A DNA stretch of 64,000 bases from Cristatella mucedo (taxonomy: Eukaryota > Bryozoa > Phylactolaemata > Cristatellidae), in assembly GCA_009760855.2 (NCBI GenBank), contig WPIO01000034.1:922501-986500 (forward strand), given 5' to 3'. The translations under genes were made by a program, and so were the position numbers. How positions within the stretch are numbered: position 1 is the stretch's first letter; each line of letters starts with the position of its first letter. The notes beneath the pieces are model-generated. The model had not been told where the DNA came from. It saw nothing but the letters and a program-made list of their open reading frames with translations, and made no database searches. Shown here piece after piece: positions 1 through 64,000 of the stretch.

Positions 1-103
1 TTCCTGCGTAACACGCACATAATATTGTGGCTTTGTTGAGTTACAGACGGAATAGTTACATATAAGTTACACACGTTCCATTACGTCCGCATTCTGACGT
101 CCA

Positions 104-115
104 GACAGAGAGAGA

Positions 116-179
<64 letters not shown>
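104..179. repeat. (GA)n microsatellite
   Basis: An almost uninterrupted GA dinucleotide tract of about 75 bp with one GATA interruption. It lies beyond the 3' side of the minus-strand TPP2-like first exon, within what would be its first intron. No coding content. Confidence 0.95.
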
Positions 180-183
<4 letters not shown>

Positions 184-537
184 GGCAAAGATGCTTGCAC
201 GTCAGTGGAGTGGCATTGAAAACCACACGGACGTCAGCTGCCTTATTACATGTGACGGCTACCTACCACGAAGCCTAGCATCGGCAGGGACCAAAACAAC
301 TCGGCTAATGAGCCCTTAACAGACATTTAGCAAAGCCGAATAGTTGTGCGATCTTTAAAATAGTGTCTGGGATTCAGAAGAAAACGATAAACCAACGACA
401 TCGATAGTTCGAAGCAATTAGTTCCTCCCAAATAATAATAAAACAAATGATAAACCAACGACGTCACAAGCTCGAGACTGTTTTATGTAAAGCGCTGGCA
501 TTATGGACATAAACCGAGCAGTTTTCAAGCCTGATAC
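180..537. other. Presumed intron 1 of the minus-strand TPP2 copy
   Basis: About 360 bp beyond the donor of the minus-strand TPP2-like exon. The first ~70 bp after the donor resemble the start of intron 1 of the plus-strand copy. The remainder shows no recognisable exon or repeat. No exon 2 homologue is visible before the window edge. Confidence 0.5.
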
Positions 538-699
538 CTGCAAGCCTGGTGCACCAGGATCGATTCCTGTATCGAGAATAGCTATCTTAACTCCTCTACC
601 ATCGAAGTCCGGGTACTTGGCCAAGAAGTCCCAAGCTCCCGTTTCCTTCTTTGGCAGAATGCCGTGCACTGGGTAGCTGAAGTCGCCTGGAGCAGCCAT
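538..699 (-). CDS. TPP2: Exon 1 of a divergent TPP2 paralogue
   Basis: A 54-codon first exon of a tripeptidyl-peptidase II gene read right to left, ATG at 699-697. It contains the conserved LPKKETGA segment and the subtilase Asp motif ILDTGIDPGAPG, and ends CAG|GT at 538/537. It matches the plus-strand exon at 10005 at 142 of 162 bases by hand count, with about 12 silent and 8 amino-acid-changing differences. Changes sit at residues 27-36 and 51, and at several of these (RG, PG) this copy looks more like human TPP2. Similarity also covers the 5' flank (a shared TATCTATGGTTAAG segment) and the first ~70 bp of the intron. The gene would continue beyond the left edge. It is most likely the first exon of a second TPP2 gene; an isolated duplicated fragment cannot be excluded. 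Confidence 0.8.
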
Positions 700-830
700 C
701 ACCTCGATGCTCGCCTCTCAACTGGGTGAGCTACCTCTTAACCATAGATATACCTATTGAGACCCATTCCATCCTCAAATCCTGTTCCGGCAAAAACGCA
801 GCATCATTCTGAGGGCGAGTACTCGGAAGA
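700..830 (-). promoter_or_regulatory. Duplicated 5' flank of the minus-strand TPP2 copy
   Basis: On the minus strand this segment shares blocks with the sequence just upstream of the plus-strand ATG: a CCGGAA core (ETS-like), TATCTATGGTTAAG, AGCTCA and GAGAGGC. The shared blocks suggest a duplicated 5' UTR or proximal promoter. No TATA box is obvious. Role inferred from position only. Confidence 0.4.
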
Positions 831-1149
831 TTACTTATGTCACAATAGTATTATGAGTTTAGTTTAATATTTATGTGCATAATTTTATCATGAATTTTAT
901 GGCAAAAGTCGTAATGATTATTGGCCAAGACTCGCTGGTAGCTCATCGAGATAAGACACAATTTCGTTGGCTGCGACCGTGGACCTAGGAACAGGGAGCG
1001 GCCCGAGTCGCTGCCCTGCTGCAGGGGGAGGCAACTGCACCCCTGCTACCGCCCTCTGGATACATTGGCCTGCAGTACCAAGTGTCCACGGCTGTTGATT
1101 CTGTTCAGCTGCTGCTTGTCGCCAGGTTGGCCAGCCTACCACAAGCACT
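831..1149. other. Intergenic DNA, no recognised gene
   Basis: Contains a minus-strand 76-codon open frame (918-1148) rich in Ala and Gln with no family I recognise. I could not tie it to a gene or repeat. Confidence 0.3.
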
Positions 1150-1665
1150 ACCGACCTATTACGACTACTAAAATAAGCTCCTGCACCAGGCTAAGCATCG
1201 TACCACCTGCTTTTCGGAATCCAATCGCGTACCTATATCATTTACCTATCCTATCCTTTACCTCGTACTAGCTTCAAATCCTTTGGAAACAATAGTTTTG
1301 ATTGGAACCCTCTCGAAGCCTTGAACTCACTTCCGACTGCCGTCGCCACTGCCCCTGACTTGGCCAAATTTAAAAAGAAGCTAGAAACGCATTTACTTAT
1401 CGCAGCATTTAATAGGTCTGCATGATTCGTTCGGTGTGTGCTTATGCATGCTGACACCGTTCAAGCTGAACCTAACCATATATGCACGCTATCCCTGTGA
1501 ATGTCACTTCTAGCCATGGTATGCTTGTTATTTATTGAGTATGCTACCAATGAGCATTCGATCCGGCTTCATTCGCAGGAAACGTAAAGTGCTTAGAAAA
1601 AGATCAAGTTCCCTAAGGGTACTATGAAAAGGTACTGTATCTAGTAAGCATATAAAACAGTAATG
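1150..1665 (+). mobile_element. CR1/L2-like LINE 3' fragment
   Basis: Carries the decayed end of a non-LTR retrotransposon ORF2 (words matching AKHRTT..FGNP, KSFG, NSLPT, FKKKLETHL) followed by its 3' UTR. The UTR ends in the family signature of a short imperfect hairpin (AAGTGCTTAGAAAAAGATCAAGTTC...). It is one of many copies of the same family in the window. The best copy is at 34500-35295. Confidence 0.7.
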
Positions 1666-1839
1666 ACGACTCGGATTTTGCTTCATTCATGCTTGAGGGA
1701 ATTCAGGCTAGTCCAAGCAGGCAAAGCAGTGAAGAGCCTGAGTGAGTGAAGCTAGAGCTGAAGGTCGAAGTTAAAAGTTGAAGCCGAATTGACACATTTG
1801 TTGCACTCGTATAGCAACCGGAAATTCTTAATCGCTATC

Positions 1840-1925
1840 ACGACAGCTGGCTAGCACTGAAGTGGGCGATAAAAAATCGCCCACTTCAGTGCTCGAACCC
1901 CACGACCTGCATTGTGAGGATCCAG
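1840..1925 (-). repeat. SINE fragment folded into a perfect hairpin
   Basis: Positions 1853-1870 and 1876-1893 are perfect 18-base inverted repeats around a five-A loop. The right arm continues into bases matching the reverse complement of the local tRNA-derived SINE (GCTCGAACCCCACGACCT, the B-box side). The hairpin therefore looks like a small foldback within a SINE copy. Confidence 0.6.
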
Positions 1926-3294
1926 CTATATATAGGCTAAGGGTTAAGAAACCTCAAGTAGTCGAAGCCGATTTCGAGACGAATTATTGCTGGGCAGAGA
2001 CCATTCTGTCCACATAGTGGGAAGGCAGGCAGGCAGGCCTGCAGTGCTACGATTGTCTCTGAGCCCCTTGCGGAAACAGACGTGAGGCTGCAAGGGAGAG
2101 CAGTCGCAGAGGCGATTTACTTTTTGGCAGATTAGCTAATTAATTAGTTTTTAATTACTTAATTAGCTAATTAGCTCTCGCAAAATGAAAGTAGGACGGT
2201 AGTGAGCAAGGTTGCCAGCAGTTTCCCATGGGCCAGTAAACTGATGATTTTACTGCATTATTGGCCAAGCGAGTAGGGTGACCTGCAGCAACGACCTACG
2301 CTGCTGTAGTCGCTGCTTTAGCAGCAGGAATGCTCCCAGAGCTGGCAGGGCCTGGCACTGTCAGTGGAGCCAAAATGTCCACCAGAGGGCAGCCGAGTCA
2401 GCAGGCAAGAGGAGTCAGCATGGGCTTCAGCTGGACCCTCCAGCGAGTCGGCTGCTCGCAAGCACTAGTGCTGCCGTCTATCGGCAACCACTGACGTCGC
2501 AAAGTCGGGCGCTTGGCCACAAGATTCAAGACAGGACGACAAACACGTTTGTACATCGGCATTCGTAAATGCGTTTGTATGCATGCGAGTTGACTTTTCC
2601 CGCTCGTAGTTAGGAGCTGGAAGAAGGAGCGAAACGGGTAGAAAGTGGGCCCTATTTATAGAACAGTTAGAGATTTCCGAGGAGCCACTACGAGCCACTG
2701 CCAACGGCCACGGCTATTCATGATCACAGCTATTCAAGTAAGTGGCTTATGTAGGTACTGCCTGACGTAGGCAGTAGTGCATCAAGGGCACGGATTGTGT
2801 TTCAACTGCAACTTCGCCATGCAGGTAATCAAGGTCCGTATGCTTGTGACGAGTGTTTGTAGGGGGGGGGGGAGTTTGTGAATAAGGCCTAACTAGATAG
2901 ACTGAGACATTGGCCGCTAGCGAGTAAAGTTCAGTAAAATACCCTATTTGTCTTTGGAACCTCGGTCCAGCTAACTGGTTGCCTTAGAAAGAATATTGTT
3001 TAGTTTCGCGATTATCTTTCGCAGGACGTTGCACATATTTTTTTAAATTGCTACAACTGACTATGTCTTGTACTAAACGCAGAGGACTAATGTGCACCTA
3101 ACAGAATAAAATAGCTGATATTTTAGGTCTGAAAAAGTTAAAGAAAATATTTCAAACATGCTACAAACAAAATCAACACTGGGGTGCAAGGAACTACTTA
3201 TAATTTTCAGGCATTTAAGATGCCGTGCTGCCGTAAGGAAGAATGACAAAGAAGGGGACGTAAGTCGGCTGACCTCTCGGCTTAAGGTCAGCTG
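1926..3294. other. Intergenic DNA with an AT-rich inverted repeat
   Basis: No gene recognised. At 2134-2168 there is an AT-rich inverted repeat with 10-base arms (AGCTAATTAA / TTAATTAGCT). A G10 run lies near 2862-2871. Short open frames here have no recognisable family. Confidence 0.4.
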
Positions 3295-3352
3295 AATAAA
3301 CAGCCTCATTTACACGGCGGTAGAAGAGCCATTACGGCTACCACCACTGCTT
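3295..3352 (-). repeat. SINE 3'-tail fragment
   Basis: Short match to the reverse complement of the SINE body and tail (AACAGCCTC...AGAGCC.TTACGGCTACCACCACTGCTTG). The tRNA-like head is missing. Confidence 0.5.
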
Positions 3353-5019
3353 GAGAAGTCATTCACTGATCATACGTTCAAAGGTGTAACGACTTGTAAT
3401 GCAGCAACTGGTAAATACAACGCATGACCCGAAGACAAGACAATGAGGTACTATGCAAGCAGGCACTTGTGCACGAACCTTTGTCGGATAATTGGTTGAG
3501 AGGCGCCATGTGATGCAAAATTGCTACTACATTCATGAAGTAGCAGTCAGGCCGAAACACATGAGGCATCATCTAGAGCAATAATCGGTCTATGGCTTTC
3601 CTAGGTCAAGAAGTCAAGTGAAAAATTGTTCACGAGACCCGGTCAATTGGATCATCCGAAGGTACATACATGCTTAGCTTTGTTGAGGTTGCATGGGAAA
3701 TCTTGATCGGCAGGCTCAGCTAACACACACTCTCTCACATCGAGCGGTCACCTTCGACCACTGCGAAAATCCCTGCAGCATTACAACAATCAACTTTTCA
3801 GTTTGTCCCTGCATGCTGCGGCAGGATATTATATGCTCCTACAAAAAAACTTCCATGACACCACCGTTGTGCTCTTAATGAATGACTGCCTAGCACATAT
3901 ATTTGCTTTTTAAGCAAGGTTTGTTGGATTTACAGAAATGGCGATCGAACACGGATTATCAGTTTTCGAAACCAAGCTCCTTCAATAGCTGTCAAAGCAT
4001 GACCACTTTACGAACTGCATGACACGGTGCTATTTAATCCCCATCAGATGCTCGTTAAAAAGGCGACAATAAACTGCTCCTTAAATGACCTGATAAGGCT
4101 GTCCTTCCCAATTCCTAGGGTGTAGCATCTCGTGCCACCACCGATGCCCAGTCGGGAAAATATTGGCCCTTCATCTGTGCTTCGGCAGTCTAATGCAAGT
4201 ATTGCTTTCCAATCCCTTGTCAGTAGCATAGAACTTGCTTTGCAGCAGTACAACGCGATGAGCACGACTGATTTGTGCAGCTTCAGTCAAGTGGCAACAA
4301 TGTGACACAATAAACTACCACTGGCACTGTAGCGTTGCACCTGTTGTGAGCTGTCAGCATGCTTATTGCCACCATTCATTCTAATTTTTGTGATTTCAAT
4401 GCCAACATCGTCAGTCTTTAATAAACCCATGACATGTTTTTGGAATATCTTCATGATAACAACCAATCTTTCTGAGGCTGACAGCTTTGGAGGATCAATT
4501 TCTGATTATCCAAATCTAGTTAGCCTCACCGAGATCATTATCAGAAAAAAGGCTTGCGAGATCATGTGTTGGCACCAAATTCTTACCGGTTACTGTACCA
4601 TAGCCACCAAGTCGTCAAAATACATAATCCAAATGTAACTTGGGCTACTGCACCGGTAGTGGCTGCTGAAAGCCTCAAGTTAAAAGGAAGCCCGTGGAAC
4701 AGCTGCCAGTCAACTTTTCTATTCCAAGTTCGCAGGGCTTGCTAGATACCACAGAGGCACTTTTTGAGGCACGTTATTAGATTATTATATTTATCAGTAG
4801 TATATCATTATTGTTTAATGGTCCATTATTTCACCTTCTGCAAGCAACACCTGCTCCAAGAGGTCTAGCTCTCGCCTCGCTTGGCGTGGAACCACGTGGA
4901 ACCACGAGCATGCTGGCCGCCTGCAAAACTAGTAGGTGAGGCAACGGTAAAAGAAAATGTAGGCATGCACAGCTCTATAGCAGCCATAGGGCCGAGCAAC
5001 GACCTTTTGAGTCTCACTA
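3353..5019. other. Intergenic DNA, nothing recognised
   Basis: Only short open frames up to 90 codons on either strand. None shows a family motif or exon-like borders with conserved coding. Confidence 0.4.
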
Positions 5020-5222
5020 CCCTAGAGCCGTGGTTCTCAAGCTTGCTAATGCCGTGACCCTTTAATACAGTTCATCTTGTTGTGGCGACCCGCAATCGTA
5101 GGATTATTGTGCCCCGAAGATGGAAATGCGTGTTTTCTAATGGTCCGAGGCGACTCCTGTAAAAGAATCGTTCGACCCCTAAAGGAGTCACGACTCACAA
5201 GTTGAGAACTGCTGCCCTAGAA
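5020..5222. mobile_element. SPIN/URR1-like hAT miniature element with TSD
   Basis: A 187-bp element (5028-5214) bounded by hAT-type inverted termini: CCGTGGTTCTCAA on the left, and TTGAGAACTGCTG (CAGCAGTTCTCAA when reversed) on the right. It is flanked by an 8-bp target duplication, CCCTAGAG (5020-5027) and CCCTAGAA (5215-5222), 7 of 8 matching. Internal blocks GACCCTTTAATACAGTTC, GTTGTGGCGACCC, GTGTTTTC.AATGGTC and TCGTTCGACCCC match, from memory, the non-autonomous Charlie-type hAT elements called URR1/SPIN, known for patchy spread across distant animals. It has no transposase, so it would need one in trans. The element lies between the two TPP2 heads. Confidence 0.8.
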
Positions 5223-7404
<2,182 letters not shown>

Positions 7405-7885
7405 CTCTTAATAATAATGATAATATAATAACAATTTTAAAAATAATAATGCACTTGATAAAGCGCCCTCAGAGAACTCAATCTCTTTCTAGGTGCTTTA
7501 CGTTTGCTTCAAAGGGAAATGCAATTGAATGGTAAGTAAAGTCTTGCTTGACACACAAACAAAATGAGTAACGTGGTTAGGGGTGACATGCACAGGGTCA
7601 GCACGCAAATGTGGTTAGTGGCAGCATGCACAGTGTCAACACGCATAAGCACATGAAGCACGAATCACAGGGACCCACTAAATTCTGTCCTAAATAGGTC
7701 TTTTTACATTCTTTTAAATGTGGTCAGGTCAGCGGATGTTCTGACGCTGGTCGGGAGGTAGTTCCAGGCTTTGGGAGCGTACGAATTAAGGGCATGGTCT
7801 CCAAAGGATTTGAGGCTTGTACGGGTATTTGTAGACTGTCGGATTCCGAAAAGCGGGTGGTACGATGCTTGGATTGACTCGCCTG
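7405..7885 (-). mobile_element. CR1/L2-like LINE 3' end
   Basis: Read on the minus strand: the last codons of ORF2 (FGDHAL, GAWNYLPT), a stop, the 3' UTR with GACCCTGTGCATGTCACCCC, the terminal hairpin CCTAGAAAGAGATTGAGTTCTCTGAGGGCGCTTTATC and an (ATT)n tail at 7405-7450. Same family and orientation as the copies at 24473 and 40566. Confidence 0.85.
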
Positions 7886-8414
7886 TCTTGTGTTGGAGGT
7901 TTAACTAGTATATGAATCTTCCTCGTGTGAGAAAGCCCTAAGTTTGGAGCTACGTTCTCGAGTAGCCTTCGTTCCGCTTAAGGTTTAAATCGTCGACATC
8001 AAGCACAGGCATCGGCGGCCGTGCATAGCTTGGCAGTAAAGTGAACAGTTCGCGAGACTGGCTGACATGACATATTTATTCTAGTTTTCCATCAGATACG
8101 GAGTGTTCCCGGGAGCGTGGAGCCGGACCCAGCCGTCTGTCCACAGCTTTTCATTAGAATCAAAAGCTACAAAGTTCAAGATCGCCACTTAATAACCGCC
8201 GGTGTGCTGCAGATTGCTTTTATCTTGCAGTGAGATAAGCAAAATGTGGATCTGTTGATCTTGATGTTCGTTCGCGGGCCTCAAACGTCTCTCCCGGCGT
8301 TTCTTTTGCTCATTTTGCTGTTGCCGAAGAAGCTCCACATTTCTCCTCTCGACAATCTCAGTGTTAGATGGATTCCATTAGATCAGATACCGCCTTCGGC
8401 GCCCGAAATTTTTT
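7886..8414. other. Intergenic DNA, nothing recognised
   Basis: No open frame or repeat that I can support. Confidence 0.3.
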
Positions 8415-8605
8415 TTATTCTTTAAAAAAAAGAAAAAAATACTAGCTAATCTAACAGCGTCTTTTTTATAGCGACAGAAGACCCTTTACGGCTGTCACCA
8501 CCACTTGCAGCGGCAATAAAGAATCGCCCACCACAGGATTTGAACCCACGACCTCGTAGACAAGGTCATGAAAATCAACCGCCTTACCTAGTGAGCCATT
8601 CTTAG
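8415..8605 (-). mobile_element. tRNA-derived SINE
   Basis: Nearly full SINE in reverse: A/T-rich tail at 8415-8445, TAACAGC..CTTTTT.TAGCGACAGAAG body, GGATTTGAACCC (reverse B box) and ACCGCCTTACCTAGTGAGCCA (reverse A box) at the right. Same family as the complete copy at 25195-25375. Confidence 0.85.
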
Positions 8606-9890
8606 AATGTAAGGCCGCTTAGCCGTACACAGTTGCTTAGACTAACTTCCCTTTGGCCGTGCACAGTTGCTTAGACATTGAATTGTTAATAAGAGGGATG
8701 GAAAGCGCCATGTAGCGAATTACCGTGAATTGCTCGAATTAAATTAGTTATTGACTGAAGAGGTTTTGCTACAAGGTTTTGCGACCGCCCGTGCGCTCAA
8801 TTCAAGCCTTGACTAGAACAGTGTCCACGCCCATAAAACGGAGCCAGGAACAAGGCAAAGGTCGGAGGGTAATCCTTTTCCATACTCGATATTTCACTTA
8901 ACGAAAAGGAGCGTATCCTTATGTTTGCATTAAATTGAGAATTTCCCGACATGCGGGGACAATAATTGCTTATCTGTGCCCAATACGTGCATTTCAGAGC
9001 GAAAATTGAAAACTTTGGTACAGCATTACGATGGACGCTTGGCGCACTGCGGCCATGCGAAGTGTTTCAAGCAGTCCGTTTGTTACTTGGAGTCGTAATG
9101 TCGGCGTTCTTCCCCACATTATCACGTGCTCTAACTTTCTACGCAAAAAACAAAGACGTACCACACAGTTGTTAAGAATGCCGCATTAGTTTTGGGACCG
9201 TCGCTGAAAAGATGTAGTTCTGCTCACATATTTACGAAAACATGTTCTCCTGACATTGTCATTTCGACCAAACTCATTTTTATCTATTTCTGGAATCCTT
9301 GGGATTTCCTACTAAGACAAGAGGCCTCTGATTAGCCCGTAGCCTTCTGTGACAGTCAAATCGTTTCGTGACCGTGCTATGCTAAGGAACAGAAGTTGCT
9401 TGATTAGGTATAGGCTACCCCCATCGAGCTCAGGCTACCGTCTGCGTTTATTGAGGACGCATCAGTGATTCCATTGCAGCGTTGCCAGGGGCCTGCTTTA
9501 CCGGTATTATTCCAACGTCGCGCGTAAGTACTCGCTCCAAGACGAGCCCAATGTTTGTTTGCGGCATTAAATAGGCATTATTGCATAAGCCGCCATGGTC
9601 CATTGGCAGAAATAATGTGTTGCGTTTCATTTGTTATGTGCCTGCGCACAGATGAAAACCGTACCTCAAAATTGTAAGTCTAACGTAGAAGCCTTCTCGG
9701 TTCTTAGGTTCCGGCATTTTTCTGCCTTAGTCTACCGTCGCCAGGCAACTTTAGCCCCACCAGTGGCTCACTGTCAGTTAGTGTCAAGTTTTCTGGAATC
9801 TTTGGGTTCTCGTTTCTAATTCTGGTGGAGTCAAAGTTTTTCACCAGTATTTTAAAGGCTTTGCGGGAGCGGAGATATACTACTTCCGGA
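8606..9890. other. Region upstream of the plus-strand TPP2 gene
   Basis: No gene recognised. Short open frames up to 69 codons only. The last few hundred bases before the TPP2 ATG probably contain promoter DNA. Confidence 0.35.
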
Positions 9891-10004
9891 ATCTGTTGCA
9901 CTTTTCCGCTGCAGCAAGTGTCCGGAACCCGCTGGATTGGCTCTGCATAGGTGTATCTATGGTTAAGGGTTAGCTCATCCGGTCGAGAGGCTAGAATCGA
10001 AGTA
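9885..10004 (+). promoter_or_regulatory. 5' flank/UTR of plus-strand TPP2
   Basis: Contains two TTCCGG/CCGGAA cores (ETS-like) near 9890-9925 and the TATCTATGGTTAAG block shared with the opposite TPP2 head. An in-frame TAG at 9948-9950 precedes the ATG at 10005, which is the first in-frame ATG after that stop. Promoter role is inferred. Confidence 0.4.

Positions 10005-64000
<53,996 letters not shown>

Overview
This window is metazoan nuclear DNA. It holds one long, intron-rich protein gene in a repeat-dense background. There are no operons, and the coding pieces are short exons with GT/AG borders and consistent phases. The background is tRNA-derived SINEs, CR1/L2-type and R2-type non-LTR retrotransposons, a TGTTG...CAACA LTR family, a hAT miniature element and long microsatellites. 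I cannot name the phylum.

The host gene is tripeptidyl-peptidase II (TPP2), a giant cytosolic subtilisin-family exopeptidase. I traced 23 exons plus the start of a 24th on the + strand from 10005 to the right edge, about 1,129 codons (human TPP2, from memory, has about 1,250). The catalytic Asp (residue 43), the nucleophile Ser (448) and both N-terminus-binding glutamates (304, 330) are present. The catalytic His position is Gln (263) and the oxyanion-hole Asn position is Asp (361). The reading frame, splice sites and the rest of the protein look intact, so the gene appears to encode a pseudoprotease rather than to be a dead gene.

A second TPP2 first exon lies on the - strand at 538-699, head-to-head with the first and about 9.3 kb away. 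It is about 88% identical to exon 1 over 162 nt, and similarity continues into the 5' flank and the start of intron 1. It probably starts a divergently transcribed paralogue lying mostly beyond the left edge. The interval between the two heads (700-10004) holds LINE and SINE pieces, a SPIN/URR1-like hAT miniature element with a near-perfect 8-bp target duplication, a perfect 28-bp palindrome and a (CT)n tract.

The introns (105 bp to 9.0 kb) hold most of the remaining sequence. Introns 2 and 3 carry R2-like, Ty3/Gypsy and CR1-like remnants. Introns 5 and 11 each carry a copy of one LTR retrotransposon family, in opposite orientations, next to or inside LINE copies. Intron 16 carries a long decayed LINE interrupted by two SINEs. 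Intron 8 ends in a TA/GATA microsatellite close to exon 9. Intron 19 is 222 nt, stop-free and a multiple of three, so its retention would keep the frame. All element and family names come from reading motifs by eye; no database search was run.
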